Source: Scleroderma bovista (taxonomy: Eukaryota; Basidiomycota; Agaricomycetes; Boletales; Sclerodermataceae). From it: a stretch of 64,000 nt of DNA. Both the position numbers and the translations under genes were made by a program. Below the pieces are notes generated by a model. That model was not told the DNA's origin and did not search any database. It was given only the letters and a program-made list of their open reading frames with translations. Where the stretch lies: assembly GCA_037178675.1 (NCBI GenBank), contig JAYMGJ010000457.1:1-64000 (forward strand), in the 5' to 3' direction. Shown here piece by piece: positions 55,976-64,000 of this stretch (the first letter of the stretch is position 1; the number at the start of each line of letters is the position of its first letter).

Positions 55976-58900
55976 TTAGGCGGACTTGTGCGGACCAGGT
56001 TTGCCTGGGTACTTGTGATGGAAATCTTCGACGAGCTCCGACGCATGGTCGAGCTCAGTGGCAAGGAGCCACGATGTTTCTTCATCTGTACCGGCGTAGC
56101 CAGCCCAGCGGACTAAGTAGAGGAGTTGGCAGTGGCGTCTTCTGCGGTCGATCTTGGAGTCTAAGATTTCTTCGACTTCGTATTCGACTTCTCCGTCGAC
56201 TTCGATCGGAGGTGGCGGAGATTGGACGCGATTGGGAATACTGCTTTGGTGGGAGGTCTCGAGTTGAGACACGTGGAATACTGGGTGCACGGACTTCATG
56301 GTGTCGGGGAGTCGGAGCGTGAAGGAGAGCGATCCAGGTTTGGCTATTATTTCGAAGGGTCCGAAATTCTTGTTGGAGAGCTTCTTGGAGGGGCGCGTAG
56401 ACCTGAAATACTTCGCTTTCACATAGACTTCATCACCTATTTTAAAATCCGGCGGAGTTGATCTTTTCGCATCTGCGGGCCCTTGGTAGCGCTGTTGCGC
56501 AAGGGCCATCTCAGAGCGGAGAAACTCATGGAGTTCCTTGAGGTCGGAGGTGTATTCTTGAGCGCGGGAGGAACTGAGGCCCAAGTCGGAGTTGACTGCG
56601 ATGTCAGGGTGGTAGCCTTTATTAGCGAAGAAGGGCGAGACACCAGTGGTTGCGCTAGGGGAGTTATTAAACGCGAACTCCGCAAGTGGGAGGAGTTCGG
56701 CCCAGTTGTCTTGTTGATAATTGCAGTAGATTCAGAGGTACTGCTCGAGTGTTTGGTTCGTCCGCTCGGTTTGACCATCTCCTTCTGGGTGATAGCCAGA
56801 GGTGAAATGTAAGGTCATTCCGAGTGCTTTTCCGAGTGATCGGAAGAAGTGAGAGACGAACTCCGAACCTCTGTCGGAGGTGACATGGGTGGGTACTCTG
56901 TGTTTGGAAAACACATGCGCGACGAAAAGCTTGGCAAGCTCAGGGGAAGTGATGGTGTCGTAGGTCGGAATGAATATTCCTTGCTTCGAGAGGCGATCCA
57001 TGACGACTAGGATGGAGGTGAATCCATCGGAAGAAGGTAGTTGCTCGATGAAGTCCATGGATATGGAATGCCATGGGCGAGCGGGGATCGGGAGTTGTTT
57101 TAGTAGGCCGTAGGGTCTGTGCCTAGGGACCTTAGCACGTCCGCAGGATGTGCAGGAACTTACGTAGTCTTTTACGAAGGTGCGGACACCTGGCCAGGTA
57201 TATTCCCGGCAGACTAGTTCCAAAGTGCGGTTCTGGCCGAAGTGGCCGGAGAGCGGATGGTCGTGCTTGTAGCGGAGGACTCTGAGGCGGAGGTCGTTGG
57301 TGTCCAGCACGTAGATCCTATCATCAGCCAGCGGAGTCCGTTGACCACCGAGAATCGGATGAGTCGGACTTGTGACTGAGCGCGACGGGATCAGAGGGGA
57401 GAGCTGCGAGGATGTCTTTGTGGAGTTGTTCCACGTCGACGAGGATGGCAGCGCGGATTGCCGGAGTGAGGAGAATGGTTGCCCTGAGGGAGGACGCGAG
57501 TTGTTCTTGGGTGAACATGGGTCGGAGGTTGTGTGGGTTGACCCGAGCGTAGTCCCTATCCCCCTCTTTTGGGTAGACGTCCCAGCGTCGAGTGAGGGCA
57601 TCGGGTTTAGCTCCGAGGCGTCCAGGGCGGAAGCGGATGGCGAGGTTGAACTGGGAGAGATACTCCGACCAGCGGGCTTGACGCCGAGTCAAGACCTTGG
57701 AGCTGGAGAAATACTCCAAATTCTTGTGGTCAGTGACCACGTCGACCGGAGTGGCGGAGCCCTCAAGGTAGTGTCGCCAGTGCTTGAAGGCCTCGAAGAT
57801 GGCCAAAAGCTCCTTGTCATGGGTGTCATAGTTGAGCTCAGGGGCGGACAGAGTCCGCGAATAGTATGCGACAGGACGGAGGACCTCGTCGGAGCCAGTG
57901 ATGGAAAGGATTCCAGCAATGGCGTAGTCCGAAGCATCGGTCTCCACAGTCAGCGGAGCGTCAGGGACCCAGTGGGTAAGGATAGGAGCGGAGGTGAAGG
58001 CCTTCTTCAGGAGGTTAAAGGCGGAGCGACAGTCCTCACCAAAATTCCAAGGAATGTTTTTGCGGGTAAGCCGCGTGAGAGGTACGACGATGTCGGAGTA
58101 GTTGAAGATGAAACGACAGTAGAAATTCGCAAAACCGAGGAAGGACTGGATGTCCTTCACCTTGCGGGGTTCTGGCCAGTCGGAGATGGCTTTGACTTTG
58201 TCGGCGGACATGGAAAGGCCATCGGGGGAGAGGCAGAAGCCCAGGTATTCGGTGGAGGTGGTATGGAATTCGCACTTCTCTGGCTTAGCAAAGAGATTAT
58301 GCTTGCGGAGGCGTCGGAGGACTTCGCGGACATGCTGTTGATGCGATTCAATGTCTTCGGAGTAGATAAGGATGTCGTCTAGGTAGACGACAACACAGAC
58401 ATCAAGCATGTCGGAGAGAATGCTGTTAACAAATCACTGGAAAGCCGCGGGAGCATTGGTCAAGCCGAAAGGCATGACATTCCACTCGAAGGAACCATAC
58501 CGCGTGCGAAACGCGGTCTTCCATTCATCCCCTTCAGCGATGCAGACCAAGTGATACGCGTGGCGGAGATCGATCTTTGAGTAGATCTTTGCCTTGCTGG
58601 GGGAATTGAGGAGGTCGGAGATGAGAGGGAGTGGGTAGCGGTCTTTCTTTGATATTTTGTTCAGTCCTCTGTAGTCAACGCAGAGGCAGAGTGATCCATC
58701 CTTTTTGCGTACGAACAGGACAGGAGCTCCATGAGCGGAGGTCGACTGTCGAATGAAGCCGTAGGAGAGGTGCTCGTCGATGAATGTGTGGAGCGCCCCT
58801 AATTCAGTCTGTGAAAGGGAGTACACAGTACCCAGTGGAGGGCTTGCGCCTTCCTCCAAATCGATTCGGAGATCATACTCGTGATGCGGAGCGAGCGTGG

Positions 58901-59690
58901 TAGCTTTTGCCTTGCTGAAGACGTCAGCGAAGTCATGGTAGACTTCTGGCACAGTGGAGAGATTGGGAGAATCGACAGGAGTGGCAGCGGAGGCTGAGCG
59001 GAGCTTCGCGTCTTCTGGGTGGATGTACAATGTGAAGTTGGTAGATCCCGTGAGTTTGCAAGCGCGCGCGAATGCAGCAGCGCCTATCAGCGAAACATAG
59101 GGAGCGGTCAACTGAGGCGAGTCGGAGTCAGAGGGCGGAGATGAGTCCTCTGGTGGCGGAGCCGTGGAGGCAGTCGCAGAGGCGGACTCGACAGAAGGAG
59201 GTACCGGGGATGCAGGCATTCGCAGTGTGCCTTTATGGAATTCGATGTGACCCAAAACCCAGTCAATCAACGGATTGTAGTGGGTGAGCCAGCTGTGTCC
59301 GAGGACCAGCACGCAGGAGGAATCCAGCGGAGTTACGTAGAAAGTTTCGGAGTTGACTTCGCCTGTGGAGAACTGAATGTCGAGTTTGATGGCTTTGGTA
59401 ATGAAGGTGCTCGTAGAACCGTCTAGGAGGCGGAGTTCAAGGGGAGTGATTGCGTAGGTTTCAAGAGAGTGTTTATTAACAAATTTGCTATCTATGAAAC
59501 AGTGGCTAGAGCCAGAGTCAACGAGAGCGGAAACAGGAGGAATAACGACAGTGGACGTAATCGTGATGGAGGGCATAAGGGAGTTGGGATCGGAGAGAGC
59601 GGACGCGTTGAGGCGTAACTCCGTAGGTGCACAGTCGGAGTCAACGCAACCCCCAGTTTGTGCGGAGTTCTGGGAGCTGCTGTCTAATTT
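55976..59690 (-). pseudogene. Gypsy-2 pol (broken)
   Basis: Protease to chromodomain polyprotein with at least three lesions. Segment 1 (leader from about 59687, ATG 59576 to 58434): [13 protein letters not shown] protease and the first half of RT up to [10 protein letters not shown], then TGA where Gypsy-1 has Arg. Segment 2 (58409-57324): catalytic YLDDILIYS, RNase H with VETDASDYAIAGIL and TDHKNLEYF. A deletion of about 11 nt near 57324 shifts the frame. Segment 3 (to 56732): HPLSGHFGQ zinc finger region, CTSCGRAK, MDFIEQLP, TSDRGSEFVS, DGQTERTNQTLEQYL, then TGA. Segment 4 (to 55976): integrase C-terminus and chromodomain (LLYLVRWAGYAGTDEETSW). It ends 116 bp from the antisense gene stop, tail to tail. 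Confidence 0.93.
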
Positions 59691-59695
59691 TTTGA
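59684..59695 (-). promoter_or_regulatory. Candidate -1 frameshift site at Gypsy-2 gag/pol junction
   Basis: Gag ends TCA AAA AAT TAG on the minus strand. The heptamer A AAA AAT (59693-59687) is in phase for a -1 slip, and the -1 frame then stays open through a 37-codon leader into the pol ATG at 59576. Confidence 0.7.
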
Positions 59696-61045
59696 CTCCG
59701 CAGCAGCGGGAGTCACGGCCTTGGCAGCGCGGGCCTTGGCCTTAGAGCTCTTGGAGGTGGACTTTGGACAGTCCCTGGCCATGTGGCCTGGCTGTCCGCA
59801 GAACATGCAGAGCTTGTCCTTGATGCGCCGCTGGCGCTCTTCCTCGGTCAACTTGCCATCCTTTCCAAGATGGGCAGGGGTTTCGGAGGAGGCGGGTTTG
59901 GCGCCGGAGGAGCTCTTCGACTTGTCGGAGCTCTTGTTCTTGTTGTCCTTCTCCTTGGTTTTACCCTTGGAGTTGGACGAGGCGGAGGAGGTGCCTTTGG
60001 AGGCGGAGTTGGACGACGAGGAGGTGGAGGTCTTGCTTTGGCGCGCAACTTCAGATTTGCGCTCCCAGTACCTGGCGTCGATGGTCTGCGCGAGAGTGCG
60101 ATAACCATCAAGGGTGCGGGGCTTGCCAACGCGAGAGATTTCGTCCTTGATGCGGTCGGGGAGACCGCTGTAGAAAATGTGGCGGAGGGCGCCATCGCCG
60201 TAGCCGCGGACTTGGCCAGCGAGGCAGTTGAACTCAACCACGTACTTGTTGATCTTTTGTCCTTCTTTCATGGACAGGTTGTCCAACTGATGTTCGGCGT
60301 CTCCGACGGGATCGTGCGGGCCGAAGTTGGACTTTAGTTCGGAGACGAACTGGGCGTAGCTGTCCATCCATAGCGGACGGGCGCGTGGGTTGGCGGAGTT
60401 GAGTAGGTCCAGTTCGAACCACTCAAGGGCCATGCCCTTTAGGTAAGACTGCGCGAAGGTGACCCTTGCGCGGTCGGAGGCGAAAGCCTTGGGGCGATCC
60501 TGAAAGTTCAGTTCGCACTGAACAAGGAAAGCGCGGAGTTTGCGCGGATCGGTTCCGTCGAACGTGTCAGGTTCGCGGACTTTGGTGCGACCAGAAGAGG
60601 AGTCGCGGTCGGCAGATGCCGTAGCGACCTTGGTCAGTGCTTGGACCGCTTGTGCAAACAGCAACAATGGGTCCGGGGTCGGAGTTGAAGCGGAAGGGGT
60701 AGGGGAGTCTGGTAGCGGGATGTCTGGCGGGTTGGGGGACGGCGGGTTACTACCTCCGCCATCACCGCCATCATTACCAGGGTAGCCATCGCCGTAGATG
60801 TCCAAGACGTTGTCAAAACGACGTGTGGAGTAAACTCCAGAGTCGTTGGGGCGGCGGGCAGCAGGGGTCGGAGTAGTTGGGTCGGGGGTGGGGCCCCCAG
60901 GCGGAGTATTGCGATTGGAGAAGGAGAGGAACTCTCCTTCCTCGACCAAATCGTTGCGGGAAGTAGAGGGCGCATTGAGCGCCTCTTGGCGCTCTTCAAG
61001 CACACGAGACTGAGCACGGGTAGTGATTATTGATCGACTAGTCAT
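59684..61045 (-). CDS. Gypsy-2 gag
   Basis: Intact 453-residue capsid/nucleocapsid precursor. ATG at 61045 ([20 protein letters not shown]), 47 bp inside the 5' LTR. The N-terminal third is low-complexity, rich in Pro, Ser, Thr, Asp and Gly. The capsid core starts [20 protein letters not shown] and includes [19 protein letters not shown], closely similar to Gypsy-1. A Ser/Lys/Asn-rich linker leads to one CCHC knuckle, [14 protein letters not shown], and a Lys/Ala tail. It ends in the slippery heptamer. Being intact next to a dead pol, it could still form particles or be mobilised in trans. Confidence 0.93.
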   Translation of the reverse strand: MTSRSIITTRAQSRVLEERQEALNAPSTSRNDLVEEGEFLSFSNRNTPPGGPTPDPTTPTPAARRPNDSGVYSTRRFDNVLDIYGDGYPGNDGGDGGGSNPPSPNPPDIPLPDSPTPSASTPTPDPLLLFAQAVQALTKVATASADRDSSSGRTKVREPDTFDGTDPRKLRAFLVQCELNFQDRPKAFASDRARVTFAQSYLKGMALEWFELDLLNSANPRARPLWMDSYAQFVSELKSNFGPHDPVGDAEHQLDNLSMKEGQKINKYVVEFNCLAGQVRGYGDGALRHIFYSGLPDRIKDEISRVGKPRTLDGYRTLAQTIDARYWERKSEVARQSKTSTSSSSNSASKGTSSASSNSKGKTKEKDNKNKSSDKSKSSSGAKPASSETPAHLGKDGKLTEEERQRRIKDKLCMFCGQPGHMARDCPKSTSKSSKAKARAAKAVTPAAAESKN

Positions 61046-61091
61046 GGTTGAGAAGTAATTAGCAGGTGTGCAAGAGTGAGTTCGAATATAC

Positions 61092-61772
61092 TGTTAGAAC
61101 CGTTTCCCCCGACGAACTCCGACGCAAGCGGAGTTAAGTACGAAGGGTTGTCGACGACAGGCGGAGGAGATGCGGAAGGGTTTGAGGACTTGGCTTCAGC
61201 GTATGTGCTGCGCCCTTGCGATACCTGCGTCCTCGTATTTCGGAGGACTAAGGGACAGAGAGACGGAGGTCCGACGGAGGTCGGAGTTGCCAGAAGGCAG
61301 AGGAGAACAGAGGAGAGTTCGCGGGAGGTATTCAAGCTGATATTCGAACTGAGGGACAATCCCCTCAGCGTGCGGAGTACTTATACTTTACATCGGGAAT
61401 GTACAGTAACCGAGAAGCGGAGGGAAACATAGCGGAGACGTAGGTAAGAGTCTGCGGATGACAAACGGATGAGTAACATACACGGAACGGAGATCAGTGA
61501 TAAGCGCAACGGATCAAAAGGTTAATGGATCACAGCTATGAGTAATCATATCTAATCTAAAACGGGAACAAAGGAAACAGGAACAGGGACGGAACGGAAG
61601 CATACGATAACCGGAGGCATAGGCGCGGAACTATATACCAAAAGGAGACGGAGCGTCAATAGTCGGAGCGGAGATGGATACATAGCGTCGGAGGAGTGCG
61701 ATTACGATCGGACTTGAGTTTACAACAGACTAGAGGCCTTGCGGAGTCACGAGGCGTCACGCGGTTGTGACA
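61092..61772 (-). repeat. Gypsy-2 5' LTR (681 bp)
   Basis: Direct repeat of 53726-54405. On the minus strand it ends GGTTCTAACA, followed by the internal sequence GTATATTCGAACTC. Confidence 0.94.
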
Positions 61773-62087
61773 GGTTGATGGAGTCCCAGTGACTCGCTGA
61801 AAAGACAACAAAGTGTTTGGGTGGCTGCTCCCTCAGATGAGGTGCATTCGACCCAGGAGCTTCTGGAGGTCAGGCAAGGCTCCCAAGGACTGGGGAGACT
61901 AAGAGACGTAGGGAGAGTAGAGGTGTTCAGTCACTCCAGGACTGAGCTCAAACATATACAGAGGAAAGAGGGAGATTGCTTAGTAAGCTAATACAAGCCT
62001 ACATAAGCTAAGGTAGAGAGTCCAGTGTCAGTACTACTACCAGCAACTCTACACACCTAGAGACAGGACAGTCTCTACATCGCTCAC
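61773..62087 (-). pseudogene. Gene X intron and short exon next to Gypsy-2
   Basis: Minus strand: an intron runs from the GTGAGC donor at 62087 to a TTTTCAG acceptor near 61798, followed by a short open piece (SHWDSIN) cut by the Gypsy-2 LTR. The continuation on the far side of Gypsy-2 does not join directly, so some gene X sequence was lost. Confidence 0.45.
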
Positions 62088-62568
62088 CTTCAGGAAGGTG
62101 AGCCAACTCCCATTCCATATTCTTGACAAAATATTTTGAGTAAGCATTCCATAGGTTCACTGCAGTGGCATGGGACTGTAGGCGGATGTAGCGGTCAAAT
62201 ACTTGATGAAAAGGCATCTTCATGTGAGACACTATTTGGCTAAACATCTCATCAATCTCATCAAAGCCTTCACTAAGAATTGCCATGACTGAGTCAGGAA
62301 CACGTCCAACTACAGATTCCTGACTGCCCTTTTCAGAGACGACTGCTCCACTACTGTTGGCGGAGTTAAGTGCAGTCAGGATGCCAGGAGGTGTGTGGCT
62401 TGGGCCTGGGGTTGGTGAGAGGGTGTAAGGCAACTGGTAGAACCAGTGAGACGAGACAGCAAAAGAACAATCCACCGTACATACCATATCCACTGGCTCA
62501 AAGCCCAACTTGTCAAGAGCAGCAGAAGGCGTGAGACCCAGTTTAGTAGCCTGGCGTGATGGTGACAC
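62088..62568 (-). pseudogene. Gene X, 5'-most recognised exon
   Basis: Open minus-strand frame with LGLTPSAALDKLGFEPVDM, TALNSANSSGAVVSEKG, SVMAILSEGFDEIDEMFSQI and RYIRLQSHATAVNLWNAYSK. The frame upstream has no ATG (GTG at 62568), so the true start lies further right, in or beyond the duplicated segment. No known domain is assigned. Confidence 0.5.
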
Positions 62569-62807
62569 AGAGGGGTTGGTACTAGATCCTCTGGAGAGGG
62601 TCCCTCAATGCTCTGCTGCAGGCTCCTCCGTCACAGTGACTGCACTCTTCATCACTGGTTCCTGTGGTGGAACTGATGAGACGAGACAAAGAACAACCCA
62701 CTTTACATACTGTATCCACTGGCTCAAAGCCCAGCTTGTTGAGAGCAGCAGAAGGCATGAGACCCAGATTAGTAGCCTGATGAGATGATGGCACAGAGGG
62801 GCGGTGT
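62450..62807 (-). repeat. Tandem duplication of the gene X 5' exon segment
   Basis: Sequence around 62450-62572 recurs around 62683-62807, offset about 235 bp: both encode a LGL.PSAAL.KLGFEPVD.VC block and share GAGACGAGACA. The two copies differ by many substitutions, so the duplication is old. Confidence 0.75.
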
Positions 62808-63601
62808 GCACCTAAGTGAGGGAAGAGGTCAGAACAACCAACAACCAACACCAAATGACAGCAATATGCGAGTGGTGGTCTTCCTTTGTGTATCTGGTAT
62901 TTAATCTCCTCAGGGGGATGTGCTGCACGCCTTCAGGCAGGATGCAGGAGGGAAGGGAAGGGCTTCTGATGGGGATGATATGCGACTAGGGATGGTATTG
63001 ACTCCTCTTCAGCCTACCACAGTGGTTAGGAAGAGTCCTGGGATTGAAGAGCGATGATAGAACAGCAACAGGGGTGTAACAGCAGTGACAGGACAACAGG
63101 GAAGCAAGGGGACAGTTCCTGCTTCAAGAATGTGATGAACAGTGATGGGATGGAGTGGACAGAGATGCTAGACTGCGCTTCAGCCTAGAGAAATGATCAG
63201 ATACAAGATATATCTGATAAACAGCAATATAGGAGCTTTAGGCCAGCACTGGGTGACCTACAAGTCCAAAGACAGAGATAGAGCTTATAGACAGTGAGGG
63301 AGAGTGAATGTGGTCGCTTTATTGAGGGGGAAGCAGACACTTCCTTGCAGCCTTTGGCTGCTGGTTTATATACAGGAGGGGCTGTGGTCCTGTAAGCACA
63401 AATGACTAAGCTTGGTAAGAGATTGGTAAGCAATTGATAAGCAGTGTAATCAGGCTGAGTCATTGATGGGGAGAGCCTGAACAAGCTGCTGAGCCAAGGG
63501 AAAGAGCAAAAACATAGGTAAAAAGGGGTGCATAACCAAGAATATGGAAAAATCATTGCATGGGGCCCAAAAGAGAGGGGGGGAAAGCATGGGATGAATA
63601 G
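62805..63601 (-). repeat. E4: partial E repeat
   Basis: Matches 38761-39540 of E1 almost base for base, starting TGTGCACCTAAGTGAGGG. It contains the TATA (tgtatataaacc) and AATAAAG signals on the minus strand. It is cut at 63601 by the LTR of Copia-3; the remainder presumably lies beyond the window. Confidence 0.85.
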
Positions 63602-63889
63602 TGTTGAAGTCGCACATGCACCCGGCGTAAACCGTTGACGAAGTGCGCACAAGACTGCAACCCATATTAGTGTAGACTTAGTAATAGTCCTCTTTAGAGT
63701 AGATGTTACATGTCACACGTCACATGTCACAGTCACATGTCACACTATTTGTTGTATATAAACAGCATCCACCGCTTATATAATATAACAGCTCTTAACC
63801 AGCTACCGCTACCATCTCAGGTTGTGCACTCCACCCAACAGGTGAGTTGGAGTAGCAGTTCCTCTACGTATATAGGTATTGCTTCAACA
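63602..63889 (+). repeat. Copia-3 5' LTR (288 bp)
   Basis: TGTTGAAG..CTTCAACA, a perfect 8-bp terminal inverted repeat. A TATA box (gtatataaac, 63755) follows a cluster of CATGTCAC-type direct repeats (63706-63746). Confidence 0.88.
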
Positions 63890-63901
63890 GGTTATGAGCC
63901 C
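63890..63901 (+). other. Copia-3 primer-binding site (half initiator tRNA-Met)
   Basis: GGTTATGAGCCC directly after the LTR, as in Copia-1 and Copia-2. Confidence 0.85.
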
Positions 63902-64000
63902 TGTGAGCGCACTGTGTGCAGCAATGCACCAGGCAGTGCTCCAGCTCCCTGAGCGTCGCTTTAACTAGCTTGACGCTGTGGACCACAGTGAGCTCCTAGC

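Larger units (their letters stand above)
53726..61772 (-). mobile_element. Gypsy-2: chromodomain Ty3/Gypsy element, minus strand
   Basis: 8.05-kb element related to Gypsy-1. Minus-strand order: 5' LTR (61772-61092), gag, pol, antisense accessory gene, polypurine tract (gaaggggggatac), 3' LTR (54405-53726). Gag is intact and pol is broken. No target duplication is visible: left flank ACTCC, right flank GGTTG. It lies within gene X and is saturated with CGGAG words rather than TCCGG. Confidence 0.94.
42982..62568 (-). pseudogene. Gene X: host-type multi-exon gene dispersed by retrotransposon insertions
   Basis: An unrecognised minus-strand gene whose pieces lie at about 62568-62088, 61797-61773, 53725-53346, 45677-44401 and 43125-42982, separated by Gypsy-2, E2 (with Copia-2 and F2) and F1. 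The first piece has a helical segment (MFSQIVSHMKMPFHQVFDRY, then NLWNAYSKYFVKNMEWELA) ending at a GTGAGC donor. The 53.5-kb piece includes SKGKQVARVTGKKW and LLIDISSDEESAP. The 44.4-45.7-kb piece is rich in Pro, Tyr, His and Asn. The last piece ends HAKGTNLNG before the stop at 42982. The frame runs across the F1 site when one target copy is kept. TGA at 44730-44732 and lost splice sites show decay. Multicopy Agaricomycete proteins with a similar WNAYxKYF segment exist to my recollection; function is unknown. Confidence 0.6.
63602..64000 (+). mobile_element. Copia-3: left end of another Ty1/Copia element (partial)
   Basis: LTR plus primer site plus about 100 bp of leader; gag is not yet reached. 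The LTR differs from those of Copia-1 and Copia-2, so it is a third family. Confidence 0.8.

Noticed and set aside
57372..58382. 336-codon plus-strand frame
   Set aside because: Antisense shadow of the Gypsy-2 RT/RNase H; no initiation context or homology.

Overview
The window is nuclear DNA of a filamentous basidiomycete, most likely an Agaricomycete. Protein-coding genes carry many short introns of about 46-90 nt with GT..AG ends and CTNAC-like branch points. The gene set (a fungal NACHT-WD40 STAND receptor, GH79, THG1, UBP8, a forkhead factor) and the chromodomain Gypsy and Copia elements fit that group. I could not place it at order or species level.

Positions 1-25707 are the gene-bearing half. 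In order: the start of mitochondrial ATP synthase subunit g (minus, cut by the window edge); about 3.3 kb with no convincing gene; a NACHT/14xWD40 NLR (plus); urate oxidase in nine exons (plus); a transcription factor combining two C2H2 fingers with a Zn2Cys6 cluster (plus); a secreted GH79 hydrolase (plus); a forkhead factor (minus); tRNA-His guanylyltransferase THG1 (minus) divergent from an acidic protein of unknown function (plus); and the SAGA-type deubiquitinase UBP8/USP22 (minus). They do not form one pathway.

Positions 26318-64000 are a nest of retrotransposons. Copia-1 (26323-41144, minus, TSD TTCCC) has Gypsy-1 inserted between gag and protease (29763-37583, TSD GCACT). Its 5' LTR is split by a 2.24 kb LTR-like repeat (family E, 38761-40999). 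Further right, a degenerate multi-exon minus-strand gene ('gene X', pieces between 42982 and about 62568) has been blown apart by a solo LTR of family F (43126-44400, TSD GGTGG), by a second E copy that itself holds Copia-2 (46505-50834, TSD GCCAT) and another F solo LTR (51993-53234, TSD CACAT), and by Gypsy-2 (53726-61772, minus, no TSD). A third Copia begins at 63602 and runs out of the window.

The most interesting signal is shared by the two Gypsy elements. Each carries, tail-to-tail with pol and just inside the 3' LTR, an antisense spliced gene with its own TATA box. It encodes a charged coiled-coil protein with a paired CxxC zinc-cluster-like motif and a common basic block. The elements, including their LTRs, are also saturated with CGG-containing words (TCCGG in Gypsy-1 and the F LTRs, CGGAG in Gypsy-2), the triplet class read by Gal4-type zinc clusters. 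Both also show an in-frame -1 slippery heptamer just before the gag stop, opening into a conserved pol leader. Decay of the elements is dominated by CpG transitions, which suggests cytosine methylation. Exon coordinates below come from reading splice sites and frame continuity by eye; no similarity search was run.
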